Source: JAHHLP01 sp041609895 (GTDB lineage Bacteria > Bacteroidota > Rhodothermia > Rhodothermales > JABDKH01). Taken from it: 6,004 nucleotides of DNA. Positions 1 through 6,004 of the stretch are shown here, in pieces. The notes under the pieces were generated by a model, which had not been told where the DNA came from, searched no databases, and worked only from the letters and a program-made list of their open reading frames with translations. A program made the translations under genes and the position numbers. The first letter of the stretch is position 1; every line of letters starts with the position of its first letter. The stretch lies in assembly GCA_041609895.1 (NCBI GenBank), contig JBFIPX010000199.1:1-6004 (forward strand). The letters run 5' to 3'.

Positions 1-254
1 CCGATCGAACCGTCCGGTGTACGATCGCGGACGAACCGGCCCAGAAGCTGGATGCGGACAGGCACTGCTTCGGTGCCCTCCACTTCCAGCGTCTTCAGAA
101 TTATCGACCCGGTTGATGGATCGATCTCACCAGAGAAAAGGCCAATCCCATCGATCGGATCGTCCGTGTCCGGGCCGACGGTGTCGGAGCAGCCCGTTGC
201 GAGCAGGGCGCCTGCAATGAACAGGGTAACAAATCCAATTCTCGTCTCTTTCAT
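1..254 (-). CDS. Putative lipoprotein, N-terminal part only (runs off left edge)
   Basis: An open frame starts with ATG at 254-252 and continues without a stop to base 1, so only the first 84 residues are visible and the 3' end lies outside the window. The N-terminus is a typical bacterial lipoprotein signal: MKETR, a hydrophobic stretch at residues 6-18, then the lipobox LATGC with Cys22 as the lipidated residue. A Ser/Asp/Thr/Pro-rich linker (about 23-36) follows, then a stretch (about 37-84) containing FSGEIDPSTGSI and LKTLEVEG that looks like beta-strands of an extracellular domain. A GGAG Shine-Dalgarno lies 7 bases before the ATG, which supports this start. I do not recognise the family and assign no function. 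It is separated from the upstream operon by 338 bases, so it probably has its own promoter. The protein should be anchored in the cell envelope. Confidence 0.8.
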   Translation of the reverse strand, partial: MKETRIGFVTLFIAGALLATGCSDTVGPDTDDPIDGIGLFSGEIDPSTGSIILKTLEVEGTEAVPVRIQLLGRFVRDRTPDGSI

Positions 255-261
255 GATCCTG

Positions 262-265
262 CTCC
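262..265 (-). promoter_or_regulatory. Shine-Dalgarno site (GGAG) of the truncated lipoprotein gene
   Basis: Read on the minus strand, GGAG is followed by 7 bases and then the ATG at 254-252. This is the only clear Shine-Dalgarno sequence in the window and it supports the chosen start of the lipoprotein gene. Confidence 0.6.
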
Positions 266-313
266 AGCGCAACAGCCAGGATGTACGAGGACAGACTTCA
301 TTGAAATGTCGCC

Positions 314-342
314 TTTCTAAACACGGAAGAAAGTACTTGCAA
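314..342 (-). promoter_or_regulatory. Possible promoter of the truncated lipoprotein gene
   Basis: On the minus strand TTGCAA (337-342) and TAGAAA (314-319) are separated by 17 bases. Each matches four of six positions of the sigma-70 consensus. Transcription would begin around 305-308, giving a leader of about 50 bases before the ATG at 254. The surrounding stretch is more AT-rich than the genes. The match is weak, and if the organism uses a Bacteroidota-type sigma factor the real elements could differ. Confidence 0.3.
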
Positions 343-583
343 CTCCTTAACCGCACGAAGGACGTTCCACTACGGCATCCCTCGTCTTCCCGCATCCAAA
401 TACGTAGTAGACAGTTCATCTAACTACGACTGAAAGAATATCCACTTTGGTTGCGTCCGAATCGCTTTTTGTTGCCGACCGCAACTTTTGGTGTTCCACC
501 TGCAGCAGAACGGCAGCGAACGGAGGTCGGACCGGATCTCGCGGAGCGACGCTGTGAAGGCAAGTTCGCCCCAAAAAGGAGAT

Positions 584-599
584 GTCAGATAGTCAGATA
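584..599. repeat. Tandem octamer repeat overlapping a stop codon
   Basis: GTCAGATA occurs twice in direct succession (584-591 and 592-599). The second copy includes the TGA stop of the reductase gene (595-593 on the minus strand). The first copy lies entirely downstream of the stop, so the duplication does not alter the protein. Confidence 0.7.
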
Positions 600-1576
600 G
601 GAACCCGCCGGTCGCTCCGATCGCTTTCCGCCCTCTCCACTACGTGCCGGGCCACAAACAAGTCTTGAACGGCATTCCCGACCGACTTGAAGAAGGTCAC
701 AGCATCCCTGCCAGGACGACCGCTGGCACGTCCCAGTATAACCTCGCCTATCTCGGCATGTATCGCCGCAGCCGCCTCATCGACTGTTTGATAAGGAGCG
801 AGGACGTCTCCGGCCTCGGCAAGGCATGATTCCCGGTGGTCAACAAATAGAACGGCTTCCCGCACGGTCTCTGGAGGAATTTCGAACGTGTCCGGCCGGA
901 AAGACCCGACGCCATTGATGTGCGTCCCGGCCGCAACGTCGCTTGCATCAAAAACCGGTCGAGATGAAGAGGTCACCGTGCACACAATATCCGCCTGGCG
1001 AATTGCCGACGTTTCCGACTCCGCAACGCAGTCAATCGACATCGATTCGACGACCCATTTCGCAAAGTCTGACGTCTTCTGCGGGTCCCTTCCAAATACC
1101 ATGATATGCTCGATCGGACGCACCTGGCAGACGGCTTCGATTTGCGTGCGCGCCTGTGGACCCGTTCCGAATACACCAAGGATCTTCGCGTCTTCGCGAG
1201 CAAGCCGATCGGCAGCGAGGCCGGACGCAGCGCCAGTTCGGATCGCCGTCAACGCTTCAGCCGACAGTACCGCTTGCGGCGCACCTGTGAGTCGATCAAA
1301 CACGAGAACAAGTCCGTGAATGGACGGAAGCGCTCGCAGAACGTTGTCGGGCTGCACTGTTACGGCCTTGACGGAGAAGCCAAGGTCGTCGTCTGCGGCC
1401 GGCATGAAGAGGGCGATGCAGCCGGTGGTCGCGTTGGACACGGAAGACCGCACCGGCACCTGCGCCCGACCCGCTGACAAGGCTGCGAACGCATGCTCCA
1501 TCAGCCGGATCGCCTCTTCCATCGGCAAAAGATCCCGAACGTCATCATCTGACAGAATTAGTATGGAGCTGTCCAT
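593..1576 (-). CDS. lhpI: Delta1-pyrroline-2-carboxylate reductase (ornithine cyclodeaminase/mu-crystallin family)
   Basis: This 327-residue cytoplasmic protein has the usual length and order of the ornithine cyclodeaminase/mu-crystallin family. It starts with the ILSDDDVRDLLPMEEAI segment (residues 6-23). Lys70 lies in the substrate region, followed by the TAIRTGAASGLAA motif (110-122). The Rossmann dinucleotide loop GVFGTGPQARTQ spans 134-145, GSFRPDTFEI with Asp229 spans 224-233, and FKSVGNAVQDL spans 296-306. The RPD form of the Asp229 motif resembles mu-crystallin and ketimine reductases rather than true ornithine cyclodeaminase. With a 3-hydroxyproline dehydratase gene 25 bases upstream, the likely reaction is NAD(P)H-dependent reduction of delta1-pyrroline-2-carboxylate to L-proline. 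The frame is open further upstream to 1951, but that extension lies inside the dehydratase gene and does not resemble the family, so the ATG at 1576 is chosen. No clear Shine-Dalgarno is present. Alternatives are alanine dehydrogenase or another ketimine reductase. The symbol is borrowed from the Azospirillum brasilense pathway. Confidence 0.85.
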   Translation of the reverse strand: MDSSILILSDDDVRDLLPMEEAIRLMEHAFAALSAGRAQVPVRSSVSNATTGCIALFMPAADDDLGFSVKAVTVQPDNVLRALPSIHGLVLVFDRLTGAPQAVLSAEALTAIRTGAASGLAADRLAREDAKILGVFGTGPQARTQIEAVCQVRPIEHIMVFGRDPQKTSDFAKWVVESMSIDCVAESETSAIRQADIVCTVTSSSRPVFDASDVAAGTHINGVGSFRPDTFEIPPETVREAVLFVDHRESCLAEAGDVLAPYQTVDEAAAAIHAEIGEVILGRASGRPGRDAVTFFKSVGNAVQDLFVARHVVERAESDRSDRRVPI

Positions 1577-1601
1577 GTGGTTCGCAGGTATTCGTACGGC
1601 G

Positions 1602-2657
1602 TCATCGAAGTATGAATCCCTCGCCCATCGGGTCGGCAGGATCCACACAGAAGAGGTTGCGGCCGGTGATGAAGGCGCTGCCTTCCACCTCCGGCACGAT
1701 CGCATCGTGCGGCCCAAAGGTGGTTGTCTCGGCGACCTGGACCGAAAAGCGACTTCCGAGGATACTCTCGATAACGATCGGTTCTCTGAGTCCGAGTTCT
1801 CCGCGCGCGTGATGAATGGCGGCCCGACCGCTGACACCCGTGCCCGTGGGACTTCGATCGACTTCGCCCTCAGCAAATACACAAACGTTTCTGCTATGCG
1901 CATCGCTGTCCCGGGCAGCATCAACGAAGATCGTCCCGTAAAGAAAACCAAGTTCCTCGTCGAAGGGATGGTGTATGCGCCGCGACCGCATTACCGCCTT
2001 TTTGATGGCCATCCCTTTTTCAATCAGGTCGCGGAACTCGACCGGTGAGCACTTCACGTCGACGTCGGGAGCATTCACGTAGGCGTAGTAAGCCCCTCCG
2101 AAAGCCAAGTCGTATCGCACATCGCCGAGGCCCGGGACGGTCACCAAGGCGTCCAAGTCAACGACAAACGACGGCACATTGTGGAAGTAGACCGTCGTTA
2201 CACTGCCACTCTCAATCCGCGCGTAGGCTGTAACCATCCCCGCGGGTGTGTCGATGCGCAGTTCCGTCACCGGCTTCTTCATCTCGAACATCCCCGTCTC
2301 AAGTACGACTTTTGTGACGGCAATAATGCCGTGACCACACATTGACGAGTAACCTTCGTTGTGCAGAAACAGGACGCCGAAATCTGCATCCGGAGTAACC
2401 GGGTCGGTTATGAGGCAGCCATACATGTCGGCATGACCGCGCGGCTCCCACATCAGTGCCTTACGCAGGTGATCAAGTCGAGCGCGCAGATACCTCCGCC
2501 GAGAGAGTATGTCTTCGCCTTCGATTTCGGGATAACCTGCCATAATCACGCGCAAAGGCTCCCCACCCGTGTGAGCATCGATCGTTTCGACGGTCAACCA
2601 GCCGGTGGGCGGCGACCAGTCGCGCAATGCCTGCAGTCTCAAATTGTTTGACTTCAT
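1602..2657 (-). CDS. lhpH: Trans-3-hydroxy-L-proline dehydratase (proline racemase superfamily)
   Basis: This 351-residue protein belongs to the proline racemase superfamily. Early motifs are IDAHTGGEPLRV (26-37) and RRRYLRARLDHLRKALMWEPRGHADMYG (53-80, given here as separate RRRYLRARLDHLR and EPRGHADMYG blocks). The first catalytic motif is HNEGYSSMCGHG (99-110) with Cys107. The second is DRSPTGTGVSGR (267-278) with Thr271 in place of the second Cys of racemases and epimerases. It ends with DPMGEGFILR. The Cys/Thr pair is diagnostic of trans-3-hydroxy-L-proline dehydratase (EC 4.2.1.77), and length and motifs closely resemble human L3HYPDH as I remember it. The enzyme removes water from trans-3-hydroxy-L-proline to give delta1-pyrroline-2-carboxylate, in the cytoplasm. 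The downstream reductase gene 25 bases away would consume the product. The ATG at 2657 gives the expected length, although no Shine-Dalgarno precedes it. The symbol is borrowed from the Azospirillum pathway. Confidence 0.92.
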   Translation of the reverse strand: MKSNNLRLQALRDWSPPTGWLTVETIDAHTGGEPLRVIMAGYPEIEGEDILSRRRYLRARLDHLRKALMWEPRGHADMYGCLITDPVTPDADFGVLFLHNEGYSSMCGHGIIAVTKVVLETGMFEMKKPVTELRIDTPAGMVTAYARIESGSVTTVYFHNVPSFVVDLDALVTVPGLGDVRYDLAFGGAYYAYVNAPDVDVKCSPVEFRDLIEKGMAIKKAVMRSRRIHHPFDEELGFLYGTIFVDAARDSDAHSRNVCVFAEGEVDRSPTGTGVSGRAAIHHARGELGLREPIVIESILGSRFSVQVAETTTFGPHDAIVPEVEGSAFITGRNLFCVDPADPMGEGFILR

Positions 2658-2686
2658 GGGATGGTGAGTGGTCGTACTGCGAAGAG

Positions 2687-2710
2687 GCCGGCGTGTAATT
2701 CAACGCCGGC
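2687..2710 (-). repeat. GC-rich hairpin between the DUF885 gene and the dehydratase gene
   Basis: GCCGGCGT (2687-2694) and ACGCCGGC (2703-2710) are perfect inverted copies around an 8-base loop. The hairpin begins 26 bases after the stop of the DUF885 gene and ends 29 bases before the ATG of the dehydratase. On the minus strand it is followed by CTCTTC rather than a run of T, so it does not look like a full intrinsic terminator. It could be an intercistronic RNA-stabilising or attenuating structure, or chance. Confidence 0.55.
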
Positions 2711-2736
2711 TCCGGGGCAAAACAAAGGTCCGTTCT

Positions 2737-4560
2737 TCAATCGGCAGACAACGTCGTGTTAATGTATTCGCGGACGAGTTCTTCCATGACAGCCAAAGGC
2801 ACTTCGCCGCGAAGCAGAATGGTATCGTGGAAAGCGCGCACATCGAACCGCTCGCCGAGCTCCCGTTCTGCCTCATCGCGGAGCCGTCGTATGGTCAGCT
2901 CGCCCATCTTGTAGCCGAGCGCCTGCCCGGGCCACGCGATGTACCGATCGACCTCGGTCGTCACCTCGTGAATCGAAAGCGCTGTTCGCGTCGCCAGATA
3001 GTCGATCGCCTGCTGCCGCCTCCAGCCCATCGCGTGCAGCCCGGTGTCCACCACCAGCCGGCACGCGCGCCACATCTCGTACGTGAGGCGTCCGAATCGA
3101 CTATACGGATCCTGATAGAAGCCAGCCTCCTGGCCGAGCCATTCTGCGTATAGGCCCCATCCCTCCTCGTACGCCGTGATCACAAGTGTTCGTCGAAAGG
3201 GCGGGAGGTACTCCAGCTCCTGTGCAAGGGTGATCTGCAGGTGGTGACCCGGCACGGCCTCGTGAAACGTCAGGGCCTCGAGTGTATACAGCGGACGACT
3301 CTCAAGCTTGTATGTATTGAGCCAGTACCATCCCGCCTCACCACCCCCCGCTGGAGGCTCGATGTATCGACCGGCCGTGTACTTTGGCGCAAGATGATCC
3401 GGTACCGCCGCGATGCCGTATGGAAGCCGAGGAAGCGTTCCGAACATCTTCGGAAGCCGACCGTCCATTTGCTTGGCGATCCACGCAGCTCTCTGCAGAT
3501 ACTCATCGCCGGAGGTCGGATAGAATTGCGGATCGGTTCTGAGGAATGCCAGGAATGCCGCAAAGTCACCCTTAAACCCGACCTCCCGGATTACTTCCTC
3601 CATCTCTTCGCGAATACGATCGACCTCCGCCAGGCCGACCTGATGGACTTCCAGTGGCGTGACGTCCAGCGTAGTGAAGTGACGAACCAGATGTTTGTAA
3701 TACGCCTCGCCCTCGGGCAGGTCCGAGGCGCCTACCGACCGTCGTGCGCCGGGGATATACTCGGTTGTCATGAACGCCAGAAACTCCGCGTAACCGGGCA
3801 CAATGGAGTTGGCGATGGCGTCTCGGCCGGCCTCTTGCAGCCGGCTTCGCTCGGCTTGCGAAAGAGACGCAGGCATCTGTTCAAAAGGCTCCCAGAAAAG
3901 ACTCTCTTCTGGCTTCTGAACGACGTGTCCGGATATCGTCACTTCGTAGCCCTCCAGCGGTGGTCGTGGAAGCACCATCCCAGAGCTAAGTCCCTTCCGC
4001 ATCACTTCGATGTGCTGTCGGACGTACGTCGGCCACGCGTTCAAACGATCGATGTAGTTCTCGTAATCGTGCACGGAGACAAACGGCATCCTGTTCGGAA
4101 GCCACGCAAAGCGGATATGAAATCCGTCGTCGGATGTAATGGGAATTCGGTGGGCGCCAAACCCGACCTCAGCGATCCGGTCTTTTAGCTGCGTCTCCAA
4201 GATGTCGTAGCTGATCCTGTCTTCGAGCTCGAGCGCCGAGCGATCGATCTTCGCAAGCCGAGCAAGGAACCCGCGCCATTTCCGCAGACGCCGCTGCCAG
4301 TCGGCCTCCGAAACCGACGGGAGAATGTTGTCGAACTGATGTTCACCGACCAGCGTCGCGAACAACGGATCCTCGGTCAGACGAAACATCCACTCGTCAA
4401 CGAGAACCGCGTGGAGCGAATCCGCTGCAGATTCGCTCGGAGTTGGACAGCCTGCGGCAGACAGGGGCAATGACCAAAGCGCGGAGACTACAACGAAAGC
4501 TGCCGAGAACCGACTCGTAAGCGCAGGAGATCGTCGCGGCGAATCCAACCTCGAAACCAT
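2737..4560 (-). CDS. DUF885-family putative zinc metallopeptidase, exported (possible lipoprotein)
   Basis: This 607-residue protein matches the DUF885 family in length and layout. A basic N-terminus is followed by a hydrophobic segment (about 18-36) and SAAGC, so Cys38 may be a lipidation site; otherwise this is an ordinary Sec signal. The body is largely helical. The C-terminal half carries the family core: LTFHEAVPGHHLQ (430-442; His433, Glu434, His439, His440), then AYEEGWGLYAEWLGQEAG (463-480) with Glu465/Glu466 as possible third metal ligand and general structural Glu. Next come RLVVDTGLHAMGW (501-513) and AWPGQALGYKMGELTI (542-557). The motifs suggest a zinc-dependent peptidase acting outside the cytoplasm, but the His-Glu motif is HExxPGHH, not the standard HEXXH, and the substrate is unknown. 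Its start lies 8 bases after the stop of the upstream gene, implying cotranscription. It may supply amino acids or small peptides to the hydroxyproline enzymes downstream. Confidence 0.88.
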   Translation of the reverse strand: MVSRLDSPRRSPALTSRFSAAFVVVSALWSLPLSAAGCPTPSESAADSLHAVLVDEWMFRLTEDPLFATLVGEHQFDNILPSVSEADWQRRLRKWRGFLARLAKIDRSALELEDRISYDILETQLKDRIAEVGFGAHRIPITSDDGFHIRFAWLPNRMPFVSVHDYENYIDRLNAWPTYVRQHIEVMRKGLSSGMVLPRPPLEGYEVTISGHVVQKPEESLFWEPFEQMPASLSQAERSRLQEAGRDAIANSIVPGYAEFLAFMTTEYIPGARRSVGASDLPEGEAYYKHLVRHFTTLDVTPLEVHQVGLAEVDRIREEMEEVIREVGFKGDFAAFLAFLRTDPQFYPTSGDEYLQRAAWIAKQMDGRLPKMFGTLPRLPYGIAAVPDHLAPKYTAGRYIEPPAGGGEAGWYWLNTYKLESRPLYTLEALTFHEAVPGHHLQITLAQELEYLPPFRRTLVITAYEEGWGLYAEWLGQEAGFYQDPYSRFGRLTYEMWRACRLVVDTGLHAMGWRRQQAIDYLATRTALSIHEVTTEVDRYIAWPGQALGYKMGELTIRRLRDEAERELGERFDVRAFHDTILLRGEVPLAVMEELVREYINTTLSAD

Positions 4561-4568
4561 GAGCTATC

Positions 4569-5858
4569 TCAGTAAAGGTCGGACGGTACGGCGGGAGACT
4601 CCAGCAAATCCTCAAAGAGGGCCCACGCCTCTTCTGCACTCTCGGAGTTCGACTCGATGTACCGCCGGACCAGATCCTGTCCGTAGTTGTAATTGATGAT
4701 ATAGGCGCGATACGTGTCTATGAAACGGATAGATTGCCGCGCGCGCTCCTCCGTCGTCAACTGGTACTCAACCAACCAATCAACGGTCGTGTCGACATCC
4801 CAATCACCTGAAAGGTACTTGCGTGCCGCCTCGTTTCGCGCGTAGCTAAGGCCGGCTGTAAGCTCGAGTACGTCGTAGTAGAGCCCCGCGCGGCTTGTGT
4901 CGAGCTCTGCGAGCGGGAAGAGCACTTCTTTCTCAAACTCGACGCGCTCTTGGCCGGGAAATGCGACCTTCTTTCCATAGTTCGCGCTACCCTCGGCGAG
5001 CGGTGCAATAGGCGCGTACAGCGGTAACAACGAAAACTCAACCCACCCGTCTTCCAGATAGCGTTTTTCCCGGAGCAGACTCAGGACGTGATGACCGGGA
5101 TAGCCTTCGTGACAGGCGAGGTCGACTGCTCGCTGGATGCGAATCTCGACATCCGTGTTAACCTGAATGAGGCTCCTCGCATCTCCCTTGTACCAGTTGT
5201 ATCCGGACCACGGCTTGTCGGTGACGTATTCGACAGTGAACTCCTCATTCGCCGGCAACGCGATGTGTCGTACCGTGCGGGCGCGACATTCGTCCATGGC
5301 TACCCGAAAGACCGTATCGAGGCGCGCATCGGGAATGACGAATTCACTCTGCAAATCCGTTACCCGATCGGCCAGCGACCCGGAGCCCGGGAGCAGCGCT
5401 TCGATCTGAGCCAGGATGCTGTCGAAATGAGCATCCGTGAAATTCGGGGGTTCTGCGTCGTAGATGATGCGGGCCTCTTCGTCGAATGAGAACTCCTTCC
5501 CCTCAAGGATATCGATCCTGCCGAGCATCGACGACAGATGCCGCTGCAGATACGTTGCGCGCGAAAACTGTCCGTCAGCGGAATGATTCGCCGAATCTAT
5601 GAAACCTTCCAGCGCAGTCAGCAGGGAATCAGCTCGTTGCTGAATCACCGGAATCGATGCTGGCGATGCTTCTGCCTCCGCCTGCCATGAAGGATCCCCG
5701 TAATAAGCATCCACATAACCTTCATCGTGGGTGTTCAGCTGGAGAGAAAGACGAACGTATTCGCCGGCAATGTCGTCTATCGACGTCTCGTCGGCAGTGC
5801 GGCAAGCCGACGCGAAAAGCGTCGACACAATCAGGATAACAGGAATTGAATGTCTCAT
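4569..5858 (-). CDS. Lipoprotein with HExxPGHH motif, putative metallopeptidase
   Basis: This 429-residue protein opens with a short signal (MRHS, then hydrophobic residues 5-18) ending in the lipobox-like FASAC, so Cys19 is probably lipidated. The segment DEGYVDAYYGDPSW (45-58) and a long helical region follow. The core motif is DLACHEGYPGHHVLSLL (246-262; His250, Glu251, His256, His257). About 30 residues later comes PLAEGSANYGKKVAF (286-300), where Glu289 could be the third metal ligand, parallel to EEGWGLYAEW in the neighbouring DUF885 protein. Overall it resembles an uncharacterised family of roughly 430-residue envelope proteins related to DUF885. A peptidase role is inferred from the motif only. 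It is the first gene of the apparent four-gene operon, ends 8 bases before the DUF885 gene, and lacks a visible Shine-Dalgarno. The ATG at 5858 is supported by the signal sequence placed directly after it. Confidence 0.85.
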   Translation of the reverse strand: MRHSIPVILIVSTLFASACRTADETSIDDIAGEYVRLSLQLNTHDEGYVDAYYGDPSWQAEAEASPASIPVIQQRADSLLTALEGFIDSANHSADGQFSRATYLQRHLSSMLGRIDILEGKEFSFDEEARIIYDAEPPNFTDAHFDSILAQIEALLPGSGSLADRVTDLQSEFVIPDARLDTVFRVAMDECRARTVRHIALPANEEFTVEYVTDKPWSGYNWYKGDARSLIQVNTDVEIRIQRAVDLACHEGYPGHHVLSLLREKRYLEDGWVEFSLLPLYAPIAPLAEGSANYGKKVAFPGQERVEFEKEVLFPLAELDTSRAGLYYDVLELTAGLSYARNEAARKYLSGDWDVDTTVDWLVEYQLTTEERARQSIRFIDTYRAYIINYNYGQDLVRRYIESNSESAEEAWALFEDLLESPAVPSDLY

Positions 5859-5881
5859 GAAAGCCAGAATGTGGACGCCTG

Positions 5882-5907
5882 TGTTAAGAATTATGCCATG
5901 AATATAC
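5882..5907 (-). promoter_or_regulatory. AT-rich patch, possible promoter region of the four-gene operon
   Basis: Immediately upstream of the first operon gene an AT-rich patch interrupts GC-rich sequence. On the minus strand it contains CATAAT (5895-5890) and TATATT (5906-5901), either of which could serve as a -10 element, about 30-45 bases before the ATG at 5858. No convincing -35 element sits at the right distance from either. The remaining edge (5908-6004) is GC-rich; I see no gene in it on either strand, though the tail of an upstream minus-strand gene cannot be excluded. Confidence 0.25.
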
Positions 5908-6004
5908 GTGAGGGATCCATCGGGCTGGGCGCGCCGTGGCCGGATGATTCAGAACCGTGAAGGCGAGCTGTGGGGCTCCCGCGCTGCCTGGGGCGCGAGA
6001 CGTC

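Larger units (their letters stand above)
255..592. other. Intergenic region between the operon and the lipoprotein gene
   Basis: This 338-base stretch holds no convincing gene on either strand; open frames crossing it on the plus strand are antisense to the lipoprotein. It contains the possible promoter and GGAG site of the lipoprotein gene. It also holds a small 5-bp inverted repeat (GTTGC at 471-475, GCAAC at 481-485) flanked by T-runs on the plus strand. On the minus strand that hairpin is followed by A residues, so it is not a terminator for the operon. A run of five T on the minus strand (577-573) lies just after the operon's last stop codon but has no stable stem before it. I see no clear rho-independent terminator for the operon. 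Confidence 0.5.

Noticed and set aside
52..423. A 123-codon plus-strand open frame at the left edge
   Set aside because: It is antisense to the truncated lipoprotein gene, which has a signal peptide, lipobox and Shine-Dalgarno site; its continuation into the intergenic region shows no coding character.
471..489. Small hairpin GTTGC/GCAAC followed by TTTT on the plus strand, as a terminator
   Set aside because: The stem has only 5 bp and the T-run is in the plus orientation, where no gene ends; on the minus strand the hairpin is followed by A residues.
1577..1951. A 125-codon in-frame extension upstream of the reductase start
   Set aside because: It lies wholly or nearly so within the dehydratase gene in another frame, is rich in Arg and Ser as shadow frames are, and has no similarity to the family N-terminus; the family begins at the ILSDDDV segment.
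1320..2048. A 242-codon plus-strand open frame
   Set aside because: It crosses antisense over both the reductase and dehydratase genes, which are well supported, and shows no domain.
3241..4188. A 315-codon plus-strand open frame
   Set aside because: It is antisense to the DUF885 gene, whose conserved motifs run through the same bases; the translated product has no recognisable domain and is Arg-rich.
5898..5960. A 20-codon plus-strand frame beginning at the right-edge ATG
   Set aside because: It is very short, has no ribosome binding site and no recognisable product; it overlaps the likely operon promoter region.
1..6004. CRISPR arrays, tRNA or rRNA genes, insertion sequences, phage genes
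   Set aside because: I found no repeated spacer arrays, no tRNA-like cloverleaf, no transposase or integrase motifs and no long terminal repeats anywhere in the window.

Overview
The window carries five genes, all on the minus strand: one complete set of four genes that looks like an operon, plus the start of a fifth gene that runs off the left edge. Base composition is moderately GC-rich. Three predicted exported proteins carry lipobox-like signal sequences. The four operon genes have little or no Shine-Dalgarno sequence in front of their starts. This points to a Gram-negative, protein-degrading heterotroph, perhaps of the Bacteroidota/Rhodothermota or Gemmatimonadota/Acidobacteriota type. 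That placement is inference only; no taxonomic marker gene is present.

In transcription order (right to left), positions 5859-6004 are a short non-coding edge with an AT-rich patch that may hold the operon promoter. Next, 4569-5858 encodes a 429-residue lipoprotein with an HEGYPGHH motif. After an 8-base gap, 2737-4560 encodes a 607-residue DUF885-type protein with an HEAVPGHH motif and a signal peptide. A 79-base gap containing a perfect 8-bp GC-rich hairpin follows. Then 1602-2657 encodes a proline racemase-superfamily enzyme whose Cys107/Thr271 pair marks it as trans-3-hydroxy-L-proline dehydratase. After 25 bases, 593-1576 encodes an ornithine cyclodeaminase/mu-crystallin family protein, best read as delta1-pyrroline-2-carboxylate reductase. 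A 338-base intergenic region (255-592) separates the operon from a truncated lipoprotein gene (1-254).

The last two enzymes form a complete two-step route: trans-3-hydroxy-L-proline is dehydrated to delta1-pyrroline-2-carboxylate, which is reduced to L-proline. The two upstream genes encode probable envelope metallopeptidases. A reasonable hypothesis is that the operon salvages hydroxyproline-containing peptides, for example from collagen: peptidases in the envelope release the amino acid and the cytoplasmic pair turns it into proline. The enzyme pair is known biology. Its joining to two poorly characterised HExxPGHH proteins is the most interesting point in the window. No transporter or regulator is visible here.
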